In this document: piece after piece, positions 30,598-38,194 of the stretch | How the letters are laid out: each line of letters starts with the position of its first letter | Numbering within the stretch: the first letter of the stretch is position 1 | From: Candidatus Aegiribacteria sp. MLS_C | GTDB taxonomy: Bacteria > Fermentibacterota > Fermentibacteria > Fermentibacterales > JCC-6 | NCBI GenBank assembly: GCA_002030045.1 | Contig: LQBI01000034.1 | Span: 1-41,156, forward strand | Direction of reading: 5' to 3' | Length of the DNA: 41,156 nt | The notes under the pieces: generated by a model | Databases searched by the model: none | The model's input: the letters and a program-made list of their open reading frames with translations, nothing else | Told to the model about the DNA's origin: nothing | Translations under genes and position numbers: made by a program

Positions 30598-31962
30598 ATG
30601 CTGGACAGGCTCAGGTCAATGATCGACGGGGTCAGGGCCGATTTCGTTGATATCAGGTACGAGGTGAAGACGGAAACCCTGGTGGAATTCGTCGGCGACG
30701 AGATAAAGAATGTCGGTTCCAACCGCACCGACGGGTACGTGGTCAGGGTCGGAAGGGATGGAGGCTTCTCATCGGCGACCGTGACAAGGGAGAAGGACGT
30801 CCCGAGGGCCTTGCAGCTGGCCTCCGAAGGGGCCGGGACCATAGTTGCCACCGGAGGCAAGGAGATAAGGCTGGCAGAGGTCCCGGTGGTAAGCGAAAAG
30901 GTGAACCTCCGGCTGGACGGGGATCCCAGGGAGGTCTCCATCGACGACAAGATAACCCTTACCAGGAAATACGACCGGCTGATGCTCGATCAGCCCGGTA
31001 TCGAGACTACCAGGATCTCCTACAGGGAGACGGGCAGGGACAAGTACTACGTTAACTCCGAAGGGACATCGGTATCCGAGGAGCTGCTGACCACCAACAT
31101 CGCGGGAGAGGTGATAGCCAAGAGGGGTGACCTTGTGCAGAACGTCAGGGTGGCCATAGGCGGCGCCGACGGTTACGACAGGCTGATGGACAGGGACGAG
31201 AAGTTCCTGGAGAGGGCCCTGATAGCCGGCAGGCTGCTGGACGCGGAGCCGGTCAGGGGAGGCACATACGATGTCGTGCTCAACCCGAACCTTGCCGGCG
31301 TCTTCACCCACGAGGCCTTCGGTCACTTCAGCGAAGCGGACATCATAGAAGACAACCCGAGTCTCAGGGAGAAGATGTCCCTGGGCGCACGTCTCGGGTC
31401 AGAGGCAGTGACCATAGTGGCCGATTCCACAATACCGGGGCAGTTAGGTTACTACAGGTTCGACGACGAGGGCGTTGCGGTGATGCCCGTTACACTGATG
31501 GACAGGGGGGTCCTGACCGGGAGGCTACATTCCCGGAGCACCGCCCGGGGCTTCGGCGAGCCGGTGACAGGTCATGCCGTGGCCGAGGACATGAGGTTCG
31601 AACCCATAGTCAGGATGGGTACCATATTCATCAGGCCGGGAGAGAACAGCCTGGAGGAACTGCTGGAGATGATGGGCGACGGCCTCTACCTGCTGGACGG
31701 CAAGGGGGGGCAGACCAGCGGGGAGAACTTCACCTTCGGGGCGCAGTACGGGTTCGTTGTGAAGGATGGCATTATAGGGCCGATGGTGCGGGACATAAAC
31801 ATAATGGGTAACCTGTTCACTACCCTGGGCAGCATAGAGGCGGTCAGCGACGAGATGGAACTGTCGGAGAGCGGGGGCTGCGGAAAAGGACAGCTGAACA
31901 TCAAGTCGGCCCTGGGCGGTCCAAGCGTCCTGATCCGGGGCATGGTCGTAGGAGGTGCCTGA
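30598..31962 (+). CDS. tldD: TldD-family metalloprotease subunit (454 aa)
   Basis: Half of the TldD/TldE heterodimeric zinc protease that degrades unfolded peptides and matures some ribosomal peptides (microcin B17, pyrroloquinoline-type leaders). TldD carries the metal site, seen here as HEAFGH (His238, Glu239, His243) in VFTHEAFGHFSEADI. Other family blocks are RTDGYVVRVGRDGGFSSAT, DRGVLTGRLHSRSTA and SGGCGKGQLNIKSALGGP. Length is normal. The ATG at 30598 follows GGAAGGGAG. The tldE gene starts 1 bp after its stop, so the pair is co-expressed. It is divergent from the protease gene at 30385, with about 210 bp between them and no clear promoter. Confidence 0.9.
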   Translation: MLDRLRSMIDGVRADFVDIRYEVKTETLVEFVGDEIKNVGSNRTDGYVVRVGRDGGFSSATVTREKDVPRALQLASEGAGTIVATGGKEIRLAEVPVVSEKVNLRLDGDPREVSIDDKITLTRKYDRLMLDQPGIETTRISYRETGRDKYYVNSEGTSVSEELLTTNIAGEVIAKRGDLVQNVRVAIGGADGYDRLMDRDEKFLERALIAGRLLDAEPVRGGTYDVVLNPNLAGVFTHEAFGHFSEADIIEDNPSLREKMSLGARLGSEAVTIVADSTIPGQLGYYRFDDEGVAVMPVTLMDRGVLTGRLHSRSTARGFGEPVTGHAVAEDMRFEPIVRMGTIFIRPGENSLEELLEMMGDGLYLLDGKGGQTSGENFTFGAQYGFVVKDGIIGPMVRDINIMGNLFTTLGSIEAVSDEMELSESGGCGKGQLNIKSALGGPSVLIRGMVVGGA

Positions 31963-31963
31963 C

Positions 31964-33292
31964 ATGACCGATAGGCCTGAGATGAAGAGACTCCTGGGGC
32001 TGGCGGCGGCCGAGGCCGACCATGCCGAGGTTTTCCATGAGATGGACGAAGCCGCCTCCCTTTCCATGAGGAACGGCAGGGCAACCGAAATGTCGGCCAC
32101 CATTCAGTCGGGATACGCCCTCAGGATGATAAGGGACGATAGGATAGGCACCGCCTACACGAAGAACCTGCTGGACCCTGCTGAAATGGTTGACAACGCC
32201 CTCGCTTCCATGAAGGGAAGCGTGGAGGCCGGGTTCGACTTCCCCGGACCGGCGGACTTTTCGCAGGAGCCGGCGGAGGACGCCGGCATATCAGGAATGG
32301 GCTACAGCGACATGCATGCCAGGGCCTCCAGGGTCCTGGAACATCTCCACGGGAAGGTCGAGGGACAGGTGGACGTGGCCGCCGGATGGGGGGTCACGGA
32401 GACAGGCATAATGAACAGCGCCGGGCTGGAAGTGAGCAGCCGCAGGCCCGCGATGTACATCTTCACCTCGCTCCTGTTCCCCAACACCGAGACCGCCGTA
32501 AGGAGCCTCTTCCATTCGAGGGTCCCGGGTGATTTTCCGAAGGAGGACCTGGACGGGCTGGTTTCGTTGTACCGGGCGGGACTGCCGGTGGTGGACGTTC
32601 CCACGGGCAGGATGAAGGTGATGTTCGCTCCGGACACCATGTACACGCTCCTCTGGAGACTCTCGGCCGCCGTTTCCGGCATGGCCTTCCATAACAGGAT
32701 ATCCCCGCTGCTGGAGAAGCGCGGTGCCAAGGTACTCTCAGAGAGTTTCACCCTCTACGGCGACCCAACGGACCCCGTGGAGGTTAACAGGAGGTTCTTC
32801 GACGACGAGGGAGTGCCCACGGGAAGGCACACCGTCTTCGAGAAAGGAGTGTTCCGGAACCTGGTCCTGAACCTCGACTACGCTGAGAAGCTGGGCGAAG
32901 AGCCCACCGGGACCGGTTACAGGGGAGGAATGTGGGGGGGCGAGACCGTTTCCATGCAGCCCTCTCCATCGCTCAGGAGCAGCAGGATAGCACCCGGCGG
33001 CGTTTCCTTCGAGGAAATGGTCGCAGGCATGGAAAGGGGAGTGATCGTCCTGGGTGTCCTCGGAGCCCATTCCGGCAACATCCTCAACGGTGATTTCTCC
33101 GTAGGGCTGAATCCCGGCTACTACGTGGAGGACGGAGAGATAAGGGGAAGGGTGCGGGACGGGATGGTGGCGGGCAACGTCTACCGGGTGCTGAACCGCA
33201 TATCCGCGGTGGAGGACACTCTTCACGACACTCCCGCCGGAGGAAGGTACCCGGCGATACTGCTGGAGGATGTGAGCGTAGCCGGCAGGTAG
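31964..33292 (+). CDS. pmbA: TldE/PmbA-family protease subunit (442 aa)
   Basis: Partner of TldD. Residues 20-60 (EADHAEVFHEMDEAASLSM, SGYALRMIRDDRIGTAYT) and the C-terminal blocks GVFRNLVLNLDYAEKLGEEP, GEEMV-like FEEMVAGMERGVIV, and LGAHSGNILNGDFSVGLNPG are those of PmbA/TldE. As expected for this subunit, the HExxxH metal motif is absent; TldE shapes the peptide channel and TldD cleaves. I take ATG 31964, with GGAGGT 7 nt upstream; the GTG at 31955 inside that ribosome site is less likely. A strong hairpin follows the gene. Confidence 0.88.
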   Translation: MTDRPEMKRLLGLAAAEADHAEVFHEMDEAASLSMRNGRATEMSATIQSGYALRMIRDDRIGTAYTKNLLDPAEMVDNALASMKGSVEAGFDFPGPADFSQEPAEDAGISGMGYSDMHARASRVLEHLHGKVEGQVDVAAGWGVTETGIMNSAGLEVSSRRPAMYIFTSLLFPNTETAVRSLFHSRVPGDFPKEDLDGLVSLYRAGLPVVDVPTGRMKVMFAPDTMYTLLWRLSAAVSGMAFHNRISPLLEKRGAKVLSESFTLYGDPTDPVEVNRRFFDDEGVPTGRHTVFEKGVFRNLVLNLDYAEKLGEEPTGTGYRGGMWGGETVSMQPSPSLRSSRIAPGGVSFEEMVAGMERGVIVLGVLGAHSGNILNGDFSVGLNPGYYVEDGEIRGRVRDGMVAGNVYRVLNRISAVEDTLHDTPAGGRYPAILLEDVSVAGR

Positions 33293-33331
33293 GATCAGCG
33301 CCATTCTGGCACACCCGTCGCAATGAGCAGG

Positions 33332-33362
33332 GCCGAACCGGGGACAGGAACCCCGGTTCGGC
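33332..33362 (+). terminator. Hairpin terminator after tldD-pmbA
   Basis: GCCGAACCGGGG pairs perfectly with CCCCGGTTCGGC over 12 bp around ACAGGAA, followed by TCTTAT. This is among the strongest hairpins in the window and isolates the protease pair from the heat-shock gene. Confidence 0.85.
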
Positions 33363-33420
33363 TCTTATATGCATACTTATCAGTTTCTTACGTTTCAGGC
33401 CCTTCTGGAAAGCGTCTTGC

Positions 33421-33467
33421 TTTTCCTTTCAGTGCAGAGCAGAAAGAACTGCACTTTGAAAGGAGGA
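33421..33467 (+). ncRNA. FourU-like RNA thermometer candidate in the sHSP leader
   Basis: The leader can fold so that TTTTCCTTTC (33421-33430) pairs with GAAAGGAGGA (33458-33467), masking the whole AAAGGAGG ribosome site seven bases ahead of ATG 33474. The four U residues stand opposite AGGA with two G-U pairs, as in fourU thermometers. An inner 7-bp stem, AGTGCAG (33431-33437) with CTGCACT (33449-33455), closes an 11-nt loop; the two stems are joined by a 2-nt bulge. Melting at high temperature would free the ribosome site of a heat-shock gene. The pairing is read from sequence; the thermosensing is inference. Confidence 0.65.
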
Positions 33468-33473
33468 ATCGAC

Positions 33474-33908
33474 ATGAGAGAAGAAGAGAACAGAGTGACA
33501 AGAAGGGGACGTTACCTCTCCCCTATGGAGGTCGTTCTCAGGAGCATAGCTCCGGAGTTCGACGTCTTCAACGGTGAAAGGGAATGGGCCCCGGAGGTGG
33601 ACATCACCGAGGATGCCGAGACGATAACCGTCAAGACCGAGCTTCCCGGAATGAAGAGGGAAGACATCGAGATCGACGTGGCAAACGGCGTTCTCTCCAT
33701 CAAGGGCGAGAAGAAGGAGGAGAAGGAGGAGAAGAGCAAGACCTGGCACCGCAGGGAGGTCAGGTACGGCAGCTTCGCCCGATCCTTCACCCTTCCCACC
33801 GATGTGAAGAGCGACGAGGCCAAGGCTTCCTACGACAACGGCGTCCTCAAGGTCGTGCTTCCCAAGGAGGAGAAAGCTCTCCACAGGAAGATCCAGATCG
33901 AAGGCTGA
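33474..33908 (+). CDS. Small heat-shock protein, Hsp20/alpha-crystallin family (144 aa)
   Basis: ATP-independent chaperone that binds unfolding proteins as large oligomers in the cytoplasm. ATG 33474 follows AAAGGAGG; the open frame further upstream crosses the leader hairpin and is not used. The alpha-crystallin domain spans about 40-140: APEVDITEDAETITVKTELP, KREDIEIDVANGVLSIKGEK, RRYGSF-type RREVRYGSFARSFTLP, and YDNGVLKVVLPKEE with the conserved G-V-L. The C-terminal I-x-I anchor is present as IQI near the end. The Lys/Glu run around residues 80-90 is longer than usual. It is monocistronic between two hairpin terminators. Confidence 0.93.
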   Translation: MREEENRVTRRGRYLSPMEVVLRSIAPEFDVFNGEREWAPEVDITEDAETITVKTELPGMKREDIEIDVANGVLSIKGEKKEEKEEKSKTWHRREVRYGSFARSFTLPTDVKSDEAKASYDNGVLKVVLPKEEKALHRKIQIEG

Positions 33909-33915
33909 TCCATCG

Positions 33916-33942
33916 GGGGCGGGCGGTTCCTCCGCCCGCCCC
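33916..33942 (+). terminator. Hairpin terminator after the small heat-shock gene
   Basis: GGGGCGGGCGG pairs with CCGCCCGCCCC around a 5-nt loop 7 bp after the stop codon, then GCCCTCTTCC. An all-GC 11-bp stem. Confidence 0.8.
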
Positions 33943-34051
33943 GCCCTCTTCCCCGTGCACACCGCGACCCCCGAGGTATTCGGAACCCATCGACTGAGGC
34001 GACCCTGCCTCCGGATTTACTATATTCCCTCCCAGAGGGGAGATATCCATC

Positions 34052-34618
34052 ATGAAAATGATCGAGCTTGCCAGGGGAAACAGGTCCACAAGGCGTTTCA
34101 GGCAGTCGGCAAGGCTCTCAAGGGAACGTCTGCTCCAGTTCATAGAAACCGCCAGGCTGGCGCCCTGCGGGGCGAACCTGCAGCTGGTCAGGTTCACTCC
34201 CGTATGGGAGGAGGAACTCTGTGAAAGGATCTTTCCCCACCTGAACTGGGCCGGATACCTCAAGGACTGGGACGGCCCCGGCCAGGGCCAGCGCCCGGCG
34301 GCGTACATCATAATCCAGCTTCCCGATGAGGACAGGCGGCATCTTCCCGTGGACGCCGGCATCTCGGCTGCATACATAACCCTTTCGGCCAGGGAATCGG
34401 GACTCGGGTCGTGCATGATAATGAGCTTCGACATGCAGGGGCTCTCCGCCATCATATCATCTCCTGAAGGATACAGCCCATTCCTGGTCATCGCCCTGGG
34501 AGTTCCCGCCGAGGAGGTGGTGCTGGAGAGGGCCGGTTCCGGTATCGAATACTACAGGGACGGCAGCGGGGTCCATCACGTGCCAAAGCGTGACCTCGAG
34601 GACCTCGTCACGAGATAG
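34052..34618 (+). CDS. Nitroreductase-family flavoprotein (188 aa)
   Basis: FMN-dependent oxidoreductase of the nitroreductase fold. The N-terminal LARGNRSTRRFRQSARLS contains the R-x-S-x-R-x-F phosphate-binding signature, and ETARLAPCGANLQLVRFTPV is the second FMN block. DAGISAAYITLSARESGLGS is the helix that packs the dimer, and FLVIALGVPAEEVV the closing strand. The FMN-binding blocks are complete. Substrates range from nitro compounds to quinones or flavins, and nothing here narrows them. ATG 34052 is preceded by AGGGGAGA. It opens a rightward run with PepP and TadA. Confidence 0.85.
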   Translation: MKMIELARGNRSTRRFRQSARLSRERLLQFIETARLAPCGANLQLVRFTPVWEEELCERIFPHLNWAGYLKDWDGPGQGQRPAAYIIIQLPDEDRRHLPVDAGISAAYITLSARESGLGSCMIMSFDMQGLSAIISSPEGYSPFLVIALGVPAEEVVLERAGSGIEYYRDGSGVHHVPKRDLEDLVTR

Positions 34619-34638
34619 AAACAGCGATGGAGGTTCCA

Positions 34639-35892
34639 ATGTTCAGTCCAGAAACGTACGTCCGGAGGAGAAGGAAGCTGATCGAAAGCATGCCCGAAGA
34701 GTTCGCCGTTATAGTGCCTCCGGCCACTTCGAAGCCCTCAAGCGCCGACGCCCATTACCCCTACATACCCAGCATGAACATGGTCTACCTGACCGGCATC
34801 GAACAGCCGAGGACCTGGCTGGTGATACACAGGCGCAGGGGAACGGAGTCCCGGGAGGACCTCTTCATAGACGCGTACGACGAGACCTATGCAAAATGGG
34901 TCGGCTCCGTCCTTACCGTGGAGGAGGCCGGGGAGCGCAGCGGAGTGAAGAACGTTTCCTTCAACAGCGGTGTCGAGGGATGGATAGACAGGATACTCAT
35001 GAGATGGGGAGTCCGCCGGGTATGGGTGGACTATCCCCTTCAGGGGCTCAGGGGCGAACCCGGCACCAGGCTGGGGTTTGCAGGCCGGCTTCTTTCCGCA
35101 TACCCCCACATCGGGTTCGAGAGGCTCTCGGATCTGGTCTTTCGCCTGAGAATGGTCAAGGAACCCGAGGAACTCGAAAGGATCAGGGAGGCCGTCGACC
35201 TCACCGGGAAAGGTTTCCTCAGGGCGCTGAAAGCCCTGGGACCTGGCATGCGGGAGTACGAGTTCGAGGCGGAGATACTCTACGAGTTCATGAGGAACGG
35301 GGAGAAGACCCCGGCCTTCCCCGCCATAGTCGCTGGAGGCAGCAGGGCCACCTGTCTTCACTACAACGACAACGACAGTGAACTGGAGGACGGTAAGCTG
35401 CTCCTCGTGGACTTCGGGGCCCGCAGCTCCTGGTACAACGCCGACATCACCAGGACAGTGCCCGTGAACGGAAGGTTCACCCCCCGCCAGAGGGAGCTGA
35501 CGGAAATGGTGATCCGGGTCCAGGAGGAGGCTATCCGTCTGCTCAGGCCCGGAAAACTCCACTCTGATTGGAACGAAGAAGTGAAGGAGTACTACGCCTC
35601 GCTGATGGTGGAGAAGGGCCTGACGGGGTCTGCGGAAGAGGTCGAGAAGTTCTACTACCACAACATCGGGCACCATCTGGGTCTGGACACCCATGACGAG
35701 AACGTGATAAGCGATCAGCTGCGGGCCGGCATGGTCCTTACGGTGGAGCCGGGTTTCTATTCGGCGGAGGAGGGGATCGGAATAAGGATAGAGGACGATG
35801 TCCTCATAGGGGAGGAGAGCAACACAGTTCTCTCCAGCGCGATCCCCAGGTCCCCCGACGAGATAGAGGCGGTGATGAGGGGAGGGGACTGA
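34639..35892 (+). CDS. Xaa-Pro aminopeptidase, M24B family (417 aa)
   Basis: Dinuclear metallopeptidase removing the N-terminal residue before proline. Residues 1-165 form the creatinase-type N-domain (YIPSMNMVYLTGIEQPRTWL). The pita-bread catalytic domain follows with all five metal ligands: Asp and Asp in LLVDFGARSSWYNADITRTV, His in NIGHHLGLDTHDEN, Glu in VLTVEPGFYS, Glu in IGIRIEDDVLIG. I choose ATG 34639, which has GGAGG five bases before it; the ATG at 34627 contains that ribosome site. It is 20 bp after the nitroreductase gene and 16 bp before tadA, so likely one operon. Cytoplasmic peptide turnover is the expected role. Confidence 0.9.
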   Translation: MFSPETYVRRRRKLIESMPEEFAVIVPPATSKPSSADAHYPYIPSMNMVYLTGIEQPRTWLVIHRRRGTESREDLFIDAYDETYAKWVGSVLTVEEAGERSGVKNVSFNSGVEGWIDRILMRWGVRRVWVDYPLQGLRGEPGTRLGFAGRLLSAYPHIGFERLSDLVFRLRMVKEPEELERIREAVDLTGKGFLRALKALGPGMREYEFEAEILYEFMRNGEKTPAFPAIVAGGSRATCLHYNDNDSELEDGKLLLVDFGARSSWYNADITRTVPVNGRFTPRQRELTEMVIRVQEEAIRLLRPGKLHSDWNEEVKEYYASLMVEKGLTGSAEEVEKFYYHNIGHHLGLDTHDENVISDQLRAGMVLTVEPGFYSAEEGIGIRIEDDVLIGEESNTVLSSAIPRSPDEIEAVMRGGD

Positions 35893-35908
35893 GATCGGTA
35901 TTTCGGAG

Positions 35909-36358
35909 GTGGACAGGTACTGGATGAAGGAGGCCCTGGAAAAGGCCAGGGAAGCCTTCCAGGCGGGAGAGGTCCCGGTGGGGGCGATACTCGTGGAATC
36001 ATCGGGAAGGTTCTTCGCCGACCGCAACAGGACAACGGAGACGGGCATGCCGACAGCCCACGCGGAGCACCTCGTAATGAGCGCCGCGGCTGAGGACAGG
36101 GGAGACTGGAGGCTGGAGGGATGCTGCCTGTACTCCACGCTCGAACCCTGCCTCATGTGCGCGGGCCTGGCCATACTGGCCAGGGTCCCCCGCATAGTCT
36201 TCGGGGCTTGCGACAAGAGGTTCGGGGCCTTCGGTTCCGTTACGGACGTGATGGGAATGCCCGACCTGAACCACTACCCCGAGGTCTACGGAGGATGCTA
36301 CGCCGATGAGAGCGGCAGCCTGCTGAAGGAGTTCTTCCGCAGGAAAAGGAAGAACTGA
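35909..36358 (+). CDS. tadA: tRNA-specific adenosine deaminase TadA (149 aa)
   Basis: Zinc deaminase converting A34 to inosine in the anticodon of tRNA-Arg(ACG). The zinc and catalytic set is His51-Ala-Glu53 (PTAHAEHLV) and Pro80-Cys81-x-x-Cys84 (LEPCLMCAGLAI). The tail ACDKRFGAFGSV and NHYPEVYGGCYADES are typical TadA segments. GTG 35909 gives the family's N-terminus M-D-x-Y-W-M; the ATG at 35924 five codons on is an alternative. The gene is essential in most bacteria that read CGN codons with inosine. Confidence 0.92.
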   Translation: MDRYWMKEALEKAREAFQAGEVPVGAILVESSGRFFADRNRTTETGMPTAHAEHLVMSAAAEDRGDWRLEGCCLYSTLEPCLMCAGLAILARVPRIVFGACDKRFGAFGSVTDVMGMPDLNHYPEVYGGCYADESGSLLKEFFRRKRKN

Positions 36359-36387
36359 GGACACGAAGCCCCGGCGGGAGGAAACCT

Positions 36388-37989
36388 ATGATGAATCTGA
36401 TGATGGCGCTCCTCGCATCGTTCCCCGTCAGGGTCGCCGTCCTGGGCGACAGGACGGGATCACCGGATTCACTGGAATATTCCCTTGCCGTTTGCGCCAT
36501 CGAGCTGATGTCGCCGGACATAGTGCTGTCGGTGGGCGACTTCGTCGAAGGGAACGGTGATCCGGAGGAGGCTGGCCGCGACTGGGACAGGATCATGCCC
36601 GTGCTTCAGAGGCTCACCGGCAGGTTTCCCTTCGTTTTCACACCCGGGAACAACGACATCTGGAATGAGGAGACCCGGGAAATGTGGGTGGAGAGGACCG
36701 GCGCCTTCCCCGACCGCAGGCAGGAGCTGATGGGAGTAACCTTCGTGGCGTGGGACTCCTCCGTTCCGGACAGCCTGCTCCCCGAACACCTGTGCGAGAT
36801 CGACTCCCTGACCGACGGGCTGGGACCCGGAGATCCCTGGATATTCGTCACTCACAAGCCTTTCTGGTTCATGTCCGGCCAGGATCCGTCCACTGTCGCT
36901 GGTTTCCGCGCTCTCATGGAGGACAGGGGGGCCCTGGCAGTGATCGGCGGCCACCTGCACCTCTTCGCTTCCCAGCGGGAGAACGGCATCCTCTACGTTT
37001 CGGCGGGGCCGTCCGGAAGCTCGGTACCGGAGCCCGACCCCTGCGGAGGCGCTCTGACACAGCTGGGTTGGATGACCCTGTGGCCGGATTCCGTGGAGTA
37101 CGCGGTCGTGGACGCCAGGGGAGTCTATTCCGCCACCGTCAACACGGGACGGGAACTGGACCTGGCCTACAGGTACAGGAGGGAACTGCTGGCCCCCGGC
37201 CTCCTGGAACAGGGGCTGGAGTCCGCCATACTGCGGCTGAGACCGGTGGAGGACGTACCCAGGGACCTGGTGCTGGAGATAGACCCCGGGACATGGGGCA
37301 TGGCCCCTGAAGAGGTGAGGCTGGAGGGGTTCTGCGAACCGGCGGAGATCGTATTCACACTGAACCACGCCGGCAGCCCCTATCCCGCACCGGAGATCTC
37401 CGTAAGAACCCTGTACGGCGATCGCGACAGGGAACTCGTCTTCAGCGAACCATGGCCGGTTCTCATGCGGACCAACGCGTTCCTGTCCGACCCGGTGCTG
37501 GATGGAATACTCTCCGACGGTGAATACAGGACCCCCTGGAACGGCAGTTTCGCCGACCCCGAAGGGTTCCCCTCGGACACGCTCCGCTCCAGGTTCGGCA
37601 CGGCCACCGACGGGCAGAGGCTCTTCATCGCGGTGGAGCTGGAGGACAGCCTATACCCCGAAGAGGACTTCTCGGGAGTCATCCTCTCGGCCCCCGGTGA
37701 TTCCTTCCTGTGGTTCAGGGTCTTTTCCGGCGGGACCGTGGATGCTTGCGTACTCGGCTCCGACAGGCGGATATCACCGCTGGAGGAAGGCTACCGTATA
37801 GATTCACGGGAGGACGATGGCGGCTGGAGGTACGAGATAGCCGTGGACAAAGACCTTCTGGAGATCATTGATGATCACGCAAGGCTCAACATCTACCGTT
37901 CCGCCGGGGGGCTGTTCGAGAGCTGGGCTTACCCCGCCGTCTTCGATGAGGCCGTCATGGGCCTGGTCTGGATCCAGCCGGAGGGATGA
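36388..37989 (+). CDS. Metallophosphoesterase with C-terminal CBM9/DOMON-like domain (533 aa)
   Basis: Calcineurin-like phosphoesterase. Metal ligands are VLGDRTG (Asp21), LSVGDFVEGN (Asp51), TPGNNDIWN (Asn89), VTHKPFWF and IGGHLHLFAS. The first motif is GDRT instead of the common GDxH. Residues about 365-530 (LDGILSDGEYRTPWNGSFAD, TATDGQRLFIAVELEDS) resemble the CBM9/DOMON-type sandwich that binds sugars or haem in exported proteins. The short hydrophobic N-terminus (MMNLMMALLASF) may be a signal peptide, which would fit. ATG 36388 follows GGGAGGAAA. It is 29 bp downstream of tadA. The substrate is unknown; an exported phosphatase is inferred. Confidence 0.78.
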   Translation: MMNLMMALLASFPVRVAVLGDRTGSPDSLEYSLAVCAIELMSPDIVLSVGDFVEGNGDPEEAGRDWDRIMPVLQRLTGRFPFVFTPGNNDIWNEETREMWVERTGAFPDRRQELMGVTFVAWDSSVPDSLLPEHLCEIDSLTDGLGPGDPWIFVTHKPFWFMSGQDPSTVAGFRALMEDRGALAVIGGHLHLFASQRENGILYVSAGPSGSSVPEPDPCGGALTQLGWMTLWPDSVEYAVVDARGVYSATVNTGRELDLAYRYRRELLAPGLLEQGLESAILRLRPVEDVPRDLVLEIDPGTWGMAPEEVRLEGFCEPAEIVFTLNHAGSPYPAPEISVRTLYGDRDRELVFSEPWPVLMRTNAFLSDPVLDGILSDGEYRTPWNGSFADPEGFPSDTLRSRFGTATDGQRLFIAVELEDSLYPEEDFSGVILSAPGDSFLWFRVFSGGTVDACVLGSDRRISPLEEGYRIDSREDDGGWRYEIAVDKDLLEIIDDHARLNIYRSAGGLFESWAYPAVFDEAVMGLVWIQPEG

Positions 37990-38194
37990 TACCCTACCTC
38001 CCTGCTCTCATCATCCGATCATTCCCGGCCGGAGCTTGGCATTCCCCTCGTATCGATTATCTTACCCAATGGGTACGGGTGTTCCCGCGGATCCCGGGTC
38101 CATCCGGCGGCATTCATATCTTCCGGGAGGCTCGATGATCCTTTCCATCCGGTAGCAGCGCGAGCAGAAGTGCAACCCCTGCCGGAAGGAAAAC
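37990..38194. other. Intergenic region before the ABC-F gene
   Basis: A possible promoter, TTGGCA (38036-38041) then TATCTT (38058-38063) with a 16-bp spacer, has the same spacing and -10 box as the ORP-like operon promoter. No terminator hairpin with a T-run is seen after the phosphoesterase. Confidence 0.35.

Noticed and set aside
34738-36216. 492-codon minus-strand open frame
   Set aside because: Covers pepP and tadA in antisense; no domain and no ribosome site.
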